From: Calditrichota bacterium
Lineage (GTDB): Bacteria; Calditrichota; Calditrichia; RBG-13-44-9; J075
Direction of reading: 5' to 3'
DNA: 10,274 bases
Assembly (NCBI GenBank): GCA_024275555.1
Contig: JAJRYW010000217.1
Coordinates: 1 to 10,274, forward strand
The position numbers and the translations under genes were made by a program. This document shows, piece by piece, positions 1 through 7,025 of this stretch (the first letter of the stretch is position 1; every line of letters starts with the position of its first letter). The notes beneath the pieces were generated by a model. That model did no database searches. It saw only the letters and a program-made list of their open reading frames with translations, and was not told the DNA's origin.

Positions 1-50
1 CCGACAAATTGGGACCCCTGACCGGGAAACAGAAAGGCAATTTTAGACAT
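1..50 (-). CDS. fabD: Malonyl-CoA:ACP transacylase, N-terminal fragment cut by the window edge
   Basis: Reading the minus strand from ATG at 50 gives MSKIAFLFPGQGSQFV and then runs off the window. The FPGQGSQ motif is the N-terminal signature of FabD, which moves malonyl from CoA to acyl carrier protein for type II fatty-acid elongation in the cytoplasm. A GGAG Shine-Dalgarno lies at 57-60, six bases before the ATG. Directly upstream in the same direction is fabH, matching the common order rpmF-plsX-fabH-fabD. Only 16 codons are visible, so the catalytic GHSLG serine and the rest of the protein cannot be assessed. The identification rests on the N-terminal motif plus operon position. Confidence 0.85.
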   Translation of the reverse strand, partial: MSKIAFLFPGQGSQFV

Positions 51-168
51 CACTTACTCCGTACACTTCCAGCTTTTCTCAGTATGTATTCACCTCAACG
101 GTTGCCCGGGGTGTAAGGTTGTTTTTTACTCAACGGGGCATTTTACGACGATTAAAGTGGGCAGGCCA

Positions 169-228
169 CTATAAATTGGCTGGTAAGATGGCCCAGCGCA
201 ACAGGGTGCTTCCCCAGGTAAAGCCGGC
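169..228 (-). other. fabH: Orphaned in-frame C-terminal codons of fabH after a TGA
   Basis: Immediately after the TGA at 229-231 the same frame continues as AGFTWGSTLLRWAILPANL and ends at TAG (169-171). FabH proteins normally end with a motif of the type AFGAGFTWGSxLLRW, so this is the missing end of the enzyme, still perfectly in frame and conserved. The stop replaces one glycine codon; a single GGA-to-TGA change explains it. There is no frameshift. The tail would be made only if the TGA is read through or is a sequence error. Confidence 0.85.
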
Positions 229-1176
229 TCAGAAGGCCGCCATAACAATGTAATCCCCGCGCCGGATTTTATTATCGTGAAAGACTTCCGACAAGGCCAT
301 GGGGATGGTAGCAGCGGTGGTATTTCCGTAGCGGTCGATGTTGATCACCACCTGCTCTTCGGTTAATTTCATCCGCTTTGCCGCGGCGTCGATAATCCGT
401 AAATTCGCCTGGTGGGGAATAAAAAATTTGACGTCCCGGCCGGTAAGGTTGTTGCGCAGCAGGATTTCCTCGGAGACATCCGCCATACGGGTTACGGCAA
501 ATTTGAAGACGGTGCGGCCGTCCTGGTAGATATAGTGCATTTTTTTGTCGACTGTTTCGTGGCTGGCCGGGTAAAGACTCCCGCCGCCCATCATATAGAG
601 ATGATTGGCGCCGCTGCCGTCGCAGCGGAGGATGGAATCCAGCAGGCCGTAGCCTTCTTCCCGGGCCGGCTCCAGGAGCACCGCCCCGGCGGCGTCGCCG
701 AACAGCACACAGGTGGTGCGGTCGGTATAGTCGACAATGGCGCTCATTTTGTCTGCACCGACCACCAGTACATTTTTATGCAGACCGGACTCGATGAATC
801 CCGCCGCGGTTTGCAGGGCAAAGATAAAACCGGAACAGGCGCCGTTCAGATCAAAACCCCAGGCGTTTTTGGCCCCCAGGGCGTCCTGGATACGGCAGGC
901 CGTGCTGGGAAACATGGTGTCCGGCGTCACCGTGGCCACGATGATCAGTTCAATTTCTTCCGGGCTCATCCCGCGATCATTGAGCACCATTTCTATCGCT
1001 TTAACGCCCATGTAGGAACTGCCGCGCTCCCCTTCCAGGATCCGCCGTTCCCGAACCCCGGTGCGGGAGACAATCCACTCGTCGCTGGTGTCCACCATTT
1101 TTTCCAATTCTTTATTGCTGAGCACCTTGGGGGGTGCGTAATGGCCTACGCCTGTAACAATTGCTTTTCGCCCCAT
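229..1176 (-). CDS. fabH: Beta-ketoacyl-ACP synthase III (FabH), truncated by an in-frame TGA
   Basis: FabH starts fatty-acid synthesis by condensing acetyl-CoA (or a branched acyl-CoA) with malonyl-ACP. The thiolase-fold catalytic triad is visible: Cys114 in the NGACSGF motif, His255 in IPHQANLR and Asn285 in DRYGNTT. The N-terminal DTSDEWIVSRTGVRER motif (about 29-44) is typical. The ATG at 1174-1176 has an AAGAGG Shine-Dalgarno inside plsX, and the gene overlaps the plsX end by 31 bases, suggesting translational coupling. The reading frame stops after residue 315 (VMAAF) at TGA 229-231. Family members continue with GAGFTWG and about 20 more residues, and those codons are present downstream in the same frame. 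Without them the last core strand and the conserved Gly-Gly loop near the active site are lost, so the 315-residue product is probably inactive. This is a recent pseudogene, a sequencing error, or a read-through stop. Confidence 0.93.
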   Translation of the reverse strand: MGRKAIVTGVGHYAPPKVLSNKELEKMVDTSDEWIVSRTGVRERRILEGERGSSYMGVKAIEMVLNDRGMSPEEIELIIVATVTPDTMFPSTACRIQDALGAKNAWGFDLNGACSGFIFALQTAAGFIESGLHKNVLVVGADKMSAIVDYTDRTTCVLFGDAAGAVLLEPAREEGYGLLDSILRCDGSGANHLYMMGGGSLYPASHETVDKKMHYIYQDGRTVFKFAVTRMADVSEEILLRNNLTGRDVKFFIPHQANLRIIDAAAKRMKLTEEQVVINIDRYGNTTAATIPMALSEVFHDNKIRRGDYIVMAAF

Positions 1177-2180
1177 ATCAGGCCTCTTTCCCGTAGTTCA
1201 TCTTCAATGTGCTTGTTCACTTGTTTCTCGCCCATTACCTGGGCAACATATATGGCGTTTTTGAGGGCTTTGCCGGTCGAACTGCCGTGGCAAATAATGG
1301 ATATGCCGTCAATCCCCAGCAAGGGCACGCCGCCGTATTCTTCGTAGTCATAACTTCGCTTCATGGCTTTGAAGGCCGGCCGAACCAGGTAAGCCCCGGC
1401 AATGGAGAGCAGATTTTTTTTGATGATCCGCTTCAGGCTCCGGCCAAATACGCCCACAATGCTCTCGGCGAATTTCAGCACCACGTTGCCGGTAAAGCCG
1501 TCGGTAACCACTACTTCGGCCTTTCCGTGCAGGATATCCCGTCCTTCTATATTGCCGATAAAATTGGGTAAATGCTTACGCATCAGCTTATTGGTAGCAA
1601 TAACCAATTCGCTGCCTTTGCTGTCTTCTTCGCCGATACTTAAGAGTCCGATGCGGGCTTTGGGGATATCACAGATAAATTCCATAAAAATGCCGCCCAT
1701 CAACCCGAACTGGAGCAGGTTAAACGGTTTGCAATCGGCGTTGGCGCCCACGTCAATCAGCAGGATGACGCCGCCTTCCCAGGGCAGAAATGCTCCCAGG
1801 GCCGGACGGTGGACCCCCCTTACCCGCCCCAGGGTGAGCAAGCTGGCCGCCATTTGCGCCCCGGTGCTTCCGGCGCTGACGAAGGCGTCTGCTTCGCCGT
1901 CCCGGATCATACGCAACCCTTTGACCATGGAGGAATCTTTTTTCTGCCGCACGGCTGCCGCAGGCGATTCATTCATCTCGATCCGTTGCGAGGCGTGGAT
2001 AACTTTGACGTTTTTAGGCGGCAGAAACCGGTGTCGTTCCAGTTCCTCGTTAATCTGACCTTGATCACCGATCAGGATAATCTGATCGCGCCCCTTGGTT
2101 TCCCGATCATATAAAACCGCCCCTTGTACAGGGGCGTGGGGGGCGAGGTCTCCGCCCATCGCATCAACAACTATGCGCAA
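1146..2180 (-). CDS. plsX: Phosphate acyltransferase PlsX
   Basis: PlsX converts acyl-ACP and inorganic phosphate to acyl-phosphate, the donor used by PlsY for the first acylation of glycerol-3-phosphate; it is a peripheral membrane enzyme. The 344 residues match the family length. Recognisable parts are the N-terminal VVDAMGGD (4-11), VSAGSTGA (101-108) and LLIDVGANADCKP (140-152), all characteristic of PlsX. The start is TTG at 2178-2180, supported by AGGAG six bases upstream and by the fact that the conserved N-terminus begins at once. It ends in TAG at 1146-1148. It lies 27 bp after rpmF and overlaps fabH by 31 bp, so the genes are almost certainly co-transcribed and link phospholipid and fatty-acid synthesis. 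Confidence 0.95.
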   Translation of the reverse strand: MRIVVDAMGGDLAPHAPVQGAVLYDRETKGRDQIILIGDQGQINEELERHRFLPPKNVKVIHASQRIEMNESPAAAVRQKKDSSMVKGLRMIRDGEADAFVSAGSTGAQMAASLLTLGRVRGVHRPALGAFLPWEGGVILLIDVGANADCKPFNLLQFGLMGGIFMEFICDIPKARIGLLSIGEEDSKGSELVIATNKLMRKHLPNFIGNIEGRDILHGKAEVVVTDGFTGNVVLKFAESIVGVFGRSLKRIIKKNLLSIAGAYLVRPAFKAMKRSYDYEEYGGVPLLGIDGISIICHGSSTGKALKNAIYVAQVMGEKQVNKHIEDELRERGLIWGEKQLLQA

Positions 2181-2207
2181 GAAATGCTCCTGAACACTTT
2201 TGTGGGA

Positions 2208-2393
2208 CTATTCTTCTGCTTCGAAGATCTTTTGTCCTTTGTAGTAGCCGCACTGCGGGCATGCATGATGAGGCAGCTTGGTCTCTCCGCAATTTTCACA
2301 GGTGGAAAAATTAGGGGTGGAGAGGCTACTCATCCATTGGGCGCGGCGTTTATCTCGTTTAGACCTGGATACTTTTCGCTTTGGATTCGCCAT
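2208..2393 (-). CDS. rpmF: 50S ribosomal protein L32
   Basis: This is a small basic ribosomal protein of 61 residues, the usual size for L32, which sits on the large subunit. It begins MANPKRKVSRSKRDKRRAQW, the standard N-terminal basic segment. A four-cysteine zinc ribbon follows: Cys32, Cys35, Cys45 and Cys48 in CxxC-9-CxxC arrangement, so this is the zinc-binding (C+) form. The ATG at 2391-2393 has an AAAGGAG Shine-Dalgarno nine bases upstream. The gene stands between the DUF177 gene and plsX, an arrangement conserved across many bacteria. The 98 bp to the DUF177 gene contain no convincing separate promoter. Confidence 0.97.
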   Translation of the reverse strand: MANPKRKVSRSKRDKRRAQWMSSLSTPNFSTCENCGETKLPHHACPQCGYYKGQKIFEAEE

Positions 2394-2491
2394 CTTAGAT
2401 GTCTCCTTTAGTTCCTCAAGATACTCATATTATTGTCTTCTTACAAGAGAAGCGGGCAAATTTCTATATTAATCGGCTGGATGTAAAGCAA

Positions 2492-2989
2492 TTATTTTTT
2501 TAATTGCAGTAATTTCTCCCAGCGCGGATCAGGCGGTTTTTCGCCGCACTGACATTCCTCATGATTCAAATCGCAGCCGCAGCCGGGACAAATCCCCCGG
2601 CAGGCTTCCGAGCATAGACGCTTCATAGGAACCGAGACCAAAAGATACTCTCGAATCCGGTCGGATAAATCCACTTCAATGGTTTCCCGGGAAAGGTGCA
2701 CCACGTCATCTTCATCGGTTTCCCAGGTATCTTTGCCGATATGGAAGAGCACCTCGAACGTCCCCTGAAAGGGCTGGTCAAACTCGCTCAGGCAACGGTC
2801 GCACCGGAAATGCTGCCGGGTAGACAATTGCACCCGGCAACGCAGATTCGCGCCGAATTTATTCAATGTGGCGGTCACATCGACCGGGAAAGGGTAAAAA
2901 CTCTCCCCGGAAAAATGCAGGGACTCACTGGAAACCTGTTCTTCCAGGGTGTGAATCCCATCTTCTAAGTGCAGGATCGGTATCTTCAT
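2492..2989 (-). CDS. DUF177/YceD family protein, putative 23S rRNA or ribosome-assembly factor
   Basis: This 165-residue protein has the DUF177 (YceD) pattern: an N-terminal beta-rich half, a central CDRC pair (Cys63, Cys66) within FRCDRCLSEFDQP, an acidic stretch (about 91-96), and a C-terminal cysteine cluster LCSEACRGICPGCGCDLN (Cys126, 130, 134, 137, 139) plus Cys146 and Cys148, followed by the usual DPRWEKL ending. YceD proteins are linked to 23S rRNA synthesis or processing and are nearly always encoded just before rpmF, as here. I prefer ATG at 2989 to the in-frame TTG at 3043. The extra 18 codons would lie inside the TTGACA/TATAAA promoter, and the family usually begins close to the MKIPILHLEDG segment. 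No Shine-Dalgarno precedes the ATG, consistent with a very short leader. The seven C-terminal cysteines may bind zinc; that is inference. Confidence 0.88.
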   Translation of the reverse strand: MKIPILHLEDGIHTLEEQVSSESLHFSGESFYPFPVDVTATLNKFGANLRCRVQLSTRQHFRCDRCLSEFDQPFQGTFEVLFHIGKDTWETDEDDVVHLSRETIEVDLSDRIREYLLVSVPMKRLCSEACRGICPGCGCDLNHEECQCGEKPPDPRWEKLLQLKK

Positions 2990-3004
2990 AATACAGTCGA
3001 TCAA

Positions 3005-3031
3005 TTTATAGCGGTTAGGGAATTTTGTCAA
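3005..3031 (-). promoter_or_regulatory. Sigma-70-type promoter of the DUF177-rpmF-plsX-fabH-fabD operon
   Basis: On the minus strand a perfect TTGACA (3031-3026) is followed after 15 bases by TATAAA (3010-3005). The spacer is two bases shorter than the optimum; reading the -10 as ATAAAT gives 16. The predicted start near 2998 leaves about 9 nt before the ATG at 2989, so the mRNA would be almost leaderless. A second TTGACA at 3043-3038 lies 12 bp further upstream within a short tandem repeat (TTTGTCAA twice on the plus strand, separated by GCGC). Confidence 0.6.
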
Positions 3032-3090
3032 GCGCTTTGTCAATTCCGGCCCTCTTCCGGCCGAATCGGCTAAAGATTTTTTAAGGATTT

Positions 3091-3117
3091 GAATCTATTT
3101 TTTCCCTTTATAGATTC
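3091..3117. repeat. 8-bp inverted repeat between divergent genes
   Basis: GAATCTAT (3091-3098) and ATAGATTC (3110-3117) are exact reverse complements separated by 11 bases rich in T and C. It lies between the DUF177 promoter and the Lon-like gene, so it could be an operator or a hairpin in either leader. No regulator is identifiable from the sequence. Confidence 0.4.
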
Positions 3118-3201
3118 CGGGAAGAAAAAACCGTGAAATCTTTGCTGTAATTGCCCACAAATAGTAAATAGCAACACCATTCCAAACCCAGAGGAACGAT
3201 T

Positions 3202-5640
3202 ATGGCGATTAAAAAGCTCACTGCCGACCATCTCAAGCGCAAAATCCCTTCCGGCGTTCTGCCCTTTAAGACAACTGATGAGGTTTCCCCGCTGCACTCG
3301 ATCATCGGCCAGGAACGCGCCCTGACCGCCCTGCGGTTAGGCCTGGAGATTGACGCCAGCGGCTACAATGTTTTTGTTACCGGCATCAGCGGAACCGGGC
3401 GCACCACCATTATTGAGGATATCTTACATAAATACGCCCGCAAATATCCCACACCCGATGACTGGTGTTATGTGTATAATTTTGTAGAACCCGATTCCCC
3501 GCAGGCGATTTCCTTGCCCGCCGGAAAAGGACGCGAGTTTCAGCACGATATGGAACAACTGATCCTGACCCTGAAACAGGAATTGCGGCGAGTCTTTACC
3601 AGTGAACATTATGAAAGTCAAAAAGCCAGCCTGATCAGCCAAATTAACCAGGCCAAGCGGCAAATCCTGCAAGAGCTGGATGCCCTGGCCGCCCAGCTTA
3701 ATCTGCAAATTCAGCCCACTTCCATGGGCTTCCAGACCGTAGTGCTGGAGGAAGGCAAACCCATCACGCCGGAAATTTTTCAATCCCTGCCGGAAGAGCG
3801 CAAAAAAGAGATCAATCGGAATCTCCAAACCATGGAGAAAAAAATTGCCGAAACGCTCCGCCAATTAGCCCGGCTGGACATCCAGGCGCAGAAATCGCTT
3901 CAGCAACTGGATAAAGATGTGGCCGGCTTTGTGGTGGAGCAGTATGTAAACGACATCCGCGAGAAATATGAAAATAATGAGGATATTCTGGATTACCTGC
4001 AAAACGTCTGCAAAGATATTGTGACCAACAGCGCCCGGTTCCTGGGCGATGGCGATCGGGAACCCGCCGATGAAGAGCGGCTGCCCCAGGATGGATATTT
4101 CCGGCGGTACCGGGTCAATGTACTGGTGGATAACAGCCGCCTGAAAGGCGCCCCGGTGATTTACGAGAAAAATCCCACCTACAACAACCTGTTCGGGCGG
4201 ATTGAAAAAGTACCGGTCTCCGGCGGATATATCACCGATTTTACGCTGATAAAAGCCGGCAGTTTGCTGAAAGCCAACGGGGGATTTCTGATGGCCGACG
4301 CCGCGGCAGTGATGCGCAGCCCCTTTTGCTACGACGCCCTGAAACGCAGTTTGCGGAACAAGGAAATCCGCATCGAAGACGCCAATGAGCTTTTTGGCAC
4401 GTTTACGGTGGTCTCTTTAAAACCGGAACCCATCCCTCTCAAGCTGAAAGTAATTTTAGTTGGGTGGTCGCGCATCTATCATCTGCTCAGCAATTATGAT
4501 GACGATTTCTCGAAAATCTTTAAAGTGCGGGCGGATTTTGATTATGAAACGGATTCCAACAGCCGCTCCATCCGCCAATTTGCCCAGTTCATTAAGCGGG
4601 TCATCGACCAGGAAAAACTTCCGGCATTTACCCGCGAGGCGGTTGCCGAAGTGGTGCAGTACGGCCATCGCCTGGCCGGGGAGCAGGAGAAACTCTCCCT
4701 GCAATTCGGCGAGGTGGTCAAAATCATCCAGCAAGCCGCCTACTGGGCCGGAAAAGACAAAGCCTCCATCGTCGACCGGGAACATGTGCGGCAAGCCATC
4801 CGGGAGTATGAAAACCGCCACAGCCTGATCAACAGTAAAATGCTGGAGCAAATTCGGAAAGAACGCAAAAAAATCCTGGTCTCCGGGGAACGGGTTGGGG
4901 AAATCAACGGTCTGTCGGTGATGAGCTTTGGGGAATTCTCTTTCGGTAAACCCAGCCGCATTACCGCCAAAACGTATATCGGGAACGATAATTTCTTCAG
5001 CATCGAGCGCAAAGTGGGGCTCTCGGGAAAACTGCATGATAAAGGCGCCTTTATCCTGAGCGGCTTTTTTAACTCGATCTTCGGCGCCCATATCCCGCTC
5101 TCTTTTTCGGCCAGCTTGACCTTCGAACAAAGCTACGGCCATATTGACGGCGACAGCGCCTCCTCGACCGAACTCTATGTACTGCTCTCATCGCTCGCCA
5201 GAACGCCCATTAAACAGGGTATTGCCGTCACCGGCTCCGTCAATCAAAACGGGGAAATCCAGGCCATTGGCGGGGTGAATGAGAAGATCGAAGGTTTTTT
5301 TGAGGTTTGCCAGGCCAAGGGGTTAACCGGCGAACAGGGGGTGATGATCCCCCGGAGCAACATCAAGAACCTGCTGTTAAAAGACGAAGTGGCGGATGCG
5401 GTGCGCGACGGTAAATTCCATATCTGGGCGGTGGATCGCGTCGAAGACGGGCTGAAGCTGTTAACCGGCCAACCGGCCGGCAAGCGGAATCAAAAAGGAC
5501 ATTTTCCGAAAAACAGCATCTACGGTAAGGTAGAAGAACGCCTGCGGGAATTTGCGGAACGATCGGAAAAATACCGGAAATCGATTGGAAACAATAAAAA
5601 GGGGAAATCCAATAACAGCAATGGGAAAAATGGCTCGTAG
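3202..5640 (+). CDS. Lon-like AAA+ ATP-dependent protease (AAA_32 / LonB-LonC-like)
   Basis: This 812-residue protein combines an ATPase with a Lon serine protease domain and probably degrades misfolded or regulatory proteins in the cytoplasm. Walker A is at 61-69 (GISGTGRTT), with Arg67 in place of the usual lysine, which I recall as common in this branch. A helical, coiled-coil-like insertion follows at about 110-250. Walker B is GGFLMADA (360-367, Asp366), and a sensor-like segment LKVILVGWSR lies at about 414-423. The C-terminal protease has Ser652 in DGDSASS and Lys695 in GGVNEKIEGF; their 43-residue separation matches the Ser/Lys dyad of Lon. The classic Lon N-domain is absent. The last 20 residues are a Lys/Asn/Ser-rich low-complexity tail. 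ATG 3202 has GAGGA at 3191-3195. The gene appears monocistronic and is divergent from the DUF177 operon. Confidence 0.9.
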   Translation: MAIKKLTADHLKRKIPSGVLPFKTTDEVSPLHSIIGQERALTALRLGLEIDASGYNVFVTGISGTGRTTIIEDILHKYARKYPTPDDWCYVYNFVEPDSPQAISLPAGKGREFQHDMEQLILTLKQELRRVFTSEHYESQKASLISQINQAKRQILQELDALAAQLNLQIQPTSMGFQTVVLEEGKPITPEIFQSLPEERKKEINRNLQTMEKKIAETLRQLARLDIQAQKSLQQLDKDVAGFVVEQYVNDIREKYENNEDILDYLQNVCKDIVTNSARFLGDGDREPADEERLPQDGYFRRYRVNVLVDNSRLKGAPVIYEKNPTYNNLFGRIEKVPVSGGYITDFTLIKAGSLLKANGGFLMADAAAVMRSPFCYDALKRSLRNKEIRIEDANELFGTFTVVSLKPEPIPLKLKVILVGWSRIYHLLSNYDDDFSKIFKVRADFDYETDSNSRSIRQFAQFIKRVIDQEKLPAFTREAVAEVVQYGHRLAGEQEKLSLQFGEVVKIIQQAAYWAGKDKASIVDREHVRQAIREYENRHSLINSKMLEQIRKERKKILVSGERVGEINGLSVMSFGEFSFGKPSRITAKTYIGNDNFFSIERKVGLSGKLHDKGAFILSGFFNSIFGAHIPLSFSASLTFEQSYGHIDGDSASSTELYVLLSSLARTPIKQGIAVTGSVNQNGEIQAIGGVNEKIEGFFEVCQAKGLTGEQGVMIPRSNIKNLLLKDEVADAVRDGKFHIWAVDRVEDGLKLLTGQPAGKRNQKGHFPKNSIYGKVEERLREFAERSEKYRKSIGNNKKGKSNNSNGKNGS

Positions 5641-5677
5641 AACAAGCGTTCCCGGAAGGATAGATCATAATATTGTA

Positions 5678-5697
5678 GGCGGACAAAACTGTCTGCC
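5678..5697 (+). terminator. Small hairpin after the Lon-like gene, doubtful terminator
   Basis: GGCGGACA (5678-5685) pairs with TGTCTGCC (5690-5697) through eight pairs, one of them G-U, around an AAAC loop. The sequence after it is GGGTTTAAC rather than a run of T, so termination would be weak. It may instead be a leader structure of the following gene, whose ATG is 46 bases downstream. Confidence 0.3.
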
Positions 5698-5743
5698 GGG
5701 TTTAACAGGTAAACAATCCCAACGATAAGAAGAGGTAGAAACC

Positions 5744-6775
5744 ATGAGCGCTTCACCCACTCTTAGCAGCTTAAAAAAACTTTATGGATTGATGGCTGAA
5801 ATTAAAACCCTTGCCCCCTGGAAGTGGATGTGCGAAACGGATGTTTTCGGAGTTCAGAACCCGCACACAAAAGAAGTGGGTTTTGTCAGCATTATGGGGC
5901 AAGCCGGAGAACACTACGCCGTCGCGGCCTACCTGGGCGAAGTGGGCTTGTTCGGGCTTTGGAGGTTGCACGAGGCGGGACCGAATATATCGCCGGAGAT
6001 GATTTTTGAGACTCCGCAGCTTCAGGCGTCCTTCGAAAACCGGGAAATGCTGCATCCCCAGGACCGTGATCAAATAAAAAAACTCGGACTTAAATTTCGG
6101 GGACGCAACGCCTGGCCGCTATTCCGCAGCTATCGTCCCGGCTGCTTCCCCTGGTATTTGGATAAGGATGAAGTTCTCTTCCTGCAATATATTCTGGAAC
6201 AGACTTTAGAAGTCGCCCCCCGTTTTAAGAAAGATCCCGACCTGTTGGAACCCGGCTCCGAAGACGAATATCTGGTGCGCACCGCTTCAAAAAAAGGTAA
6301 ACAGCTAACCTGGAAAGACGCCACAATGCACATTCCTCCTCCGGGACCTGTTACCGTGTCTTCGAAGGTGGATTCGGAAACATATTGCCGTTTTAAAGAG
6401 TTGCCGAAAAGCCGCATATCGGTGGAAATCGATTTCTTTATGACGCCCATTCCCATAAGGGGTGAAGTGGATCGCCCCTTCTATCCATACATGCTGTTAA
6501 TGGTAGACTCAGCAAAAGGGTTGGTTGTGGGGACAGAATTGTTGCAACCCATACCATCATTACAAGGGATGTGGGAAGAAATCCCACAACATCTCATCGC
6601 AGGTTTGGCAAAATTGAACCTGAAACCGGCTAAGATTTCGGTCCGGTCCGACCTCTTATATAGCCTGCTTCATCAACTCTGCGCGGATTTGGAGATTACT
6701 CTTCAAGGCGCCCATCGTCTGCCAATGCTTGATGAGGCCAGGGCCAGTTTGGAACAAATGTTTGGCAAGTTTTAA
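5744..6775 (+). CDS. Protein of unknown function, possibly DUF7309/DUF6930-like
   Basis: This is a complete 343-residue gene with ATG at 5744, an AGAGG Shine-Dalgarno at 5731-5735, and a TAA stop. I do not recognise a characterised function. No signal peptide or membrane segment is visible, so it is probably cytosolic. Two parts stand out: an aromatic- and glycine-rich N-terminal half with GFVSIMGQAGEHYAVAAYLG (46-65) and RGRNAWPLFRSYRPGCFPWY (118-137), and a C-terminal half with RPFYPYMLLMVDSAKGLVVG (about 243-262). From memory these resemble the DUF7309 and DUF6930 domains found in Bacillus-like and other genomes, often near SEC-C proteins, but I cannot verify this. It has no operon partner: the Lon-like gene ends 103 bp upstream and the next gene is convergent. 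No catalytic motif is evident. Confidence 0.8.
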   Translation: MSASPTLSSLKKLYGLMAEIKTLAPWKWMCETDVFGVQNPHTKEVGFVSIMGQAGEHYAVAAYLGEVGLFGLWRLHEAGPNISPEMIFETPQLQASFENREMLHPQDRDQIKKLGLKFRGRNAWPLFRSYRPGCFPWYLDKDEVLFLQYILEQTLEVAPRFKKDPDLLEPGSEDEYLVRTASKKGKQLTWKDATMHIPPPGPVTVSSKVDSETYCRFKELPKSRISVEIDFFMTPIPIRGEVDRPFYPYMLLMVDSAKGLVVGTELLQPIPSLQGMWEEIPQHLIAGLAKLNLKPAKISVRSDLLYSLLHQLCADLEITLQGAHRLPMLDEARASLEQMFGKF

Positions 6776-6841
6776 GTATATTCGTACACCTTCTCGCATC
6801 CTCATACATGGATTTTTTACTGCTTCCGGTACTCTACCCTG

Positions 6842-6873
6842 GAAAAAACCCGGGAGGCTCCGGCCTCCCGGGT
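6842..6873 (-). terminator. Intrinsic terminator for the rtcB-acyltransferase operon
   Basis: ACCCGGGAGGC (6848-6858) and GCCTCCCGGGT (6863-6873) form a perfect 11-bp GC-rich stem with a four-base loop. On the minus strand the stem is followed by a run of T (the A-run 6843-6848 on the plus strand), the normal form of a rho-independent terminator. It ends transcripts coming leftward from 7035. On the plus strand no T-run follows, so the gene ending at 6775 is not clearly served. Confidence 0.8.
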
Positions 6874-6891
6874 CAACATTCCCCATACATT

Positions 6892-6965
6892 TATTGTATT
6901 TGTGTAGCCGGCCAGTTATCAAGGGGGCATTGCCATTGCATGAAGGCAACTACACAAATACAATA
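6892..6965. repeat. 74-bp element with 16-bp perfect inverted ends and an inner hairpin
   Basis: TATTGTATTTGTGTAG (6892-6907) and CTACACAAATACAATA (6950-6965) are exact reverse complements. The 42 bases between them contain a second stem, TTGCC (6930-6934) with GGCAA (6945-6949), next to the right arm. There is no room for a protein. It could be a MITE-like remnant, a REP-type element or a structured RNA. No clear target-site duplication is seen. Confidence 0.75.
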
Positions 6966-6969
6966 TATT

Positions 6970-7015
6970 TAAGGCAGAGCCTTATATTGGCGATCCGGCG
7001 CAGAGCACCGGATCG
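6970..7015. repeat. Two adjacent short hairpins sharing a CAGAGC loop
   Basis: TAAGGC (6970-6975) pairs with GCCTTA (6979-6984). CGATCCGG (6991-6998) pairs perfectly with CCGGATCG (7008-7015) around a nine-base loop. Both central segments contain CAGAGC. They follow the 74-bp inverted element directly and lie just past the stop codon of the acyltransferase gene, in its 3' untranslated region. Confidence 0.65.
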
Positions 7016-7025
7016 AGCAGGAACA

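Noticed and set aside
229..231. Selenocysteine or genome-wide reassignment of TGA as the explanation for the fabH stop
   Set aside because: The replaced residue is glycine, not Cys or Sec, and I see no convincing SECIS-like hairpin just downstream. rtcB terminates with TGA exactly at its conserved C-terminus, so TGA is a normal stop here.
412..1347. 311-codon open frame on the plus strand opposite fabH
   Set aside because: It is antisense to fabH and plsX, which have catalytic motifs and operon context; it has no recognisable motif of its own.
2990..3043. TTG at 3043 as the start of the DUF177 protein
   Set aside because: The added codons overlap the promoter hexamers and encode residues outside the usual family N-terminus.
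4456..5142. 228-codon minus-strand frame within the Lon-like gene
   Set aside because: Shadow of the protease frame, which carries the Ser/Lys dyad and Walker motifs.
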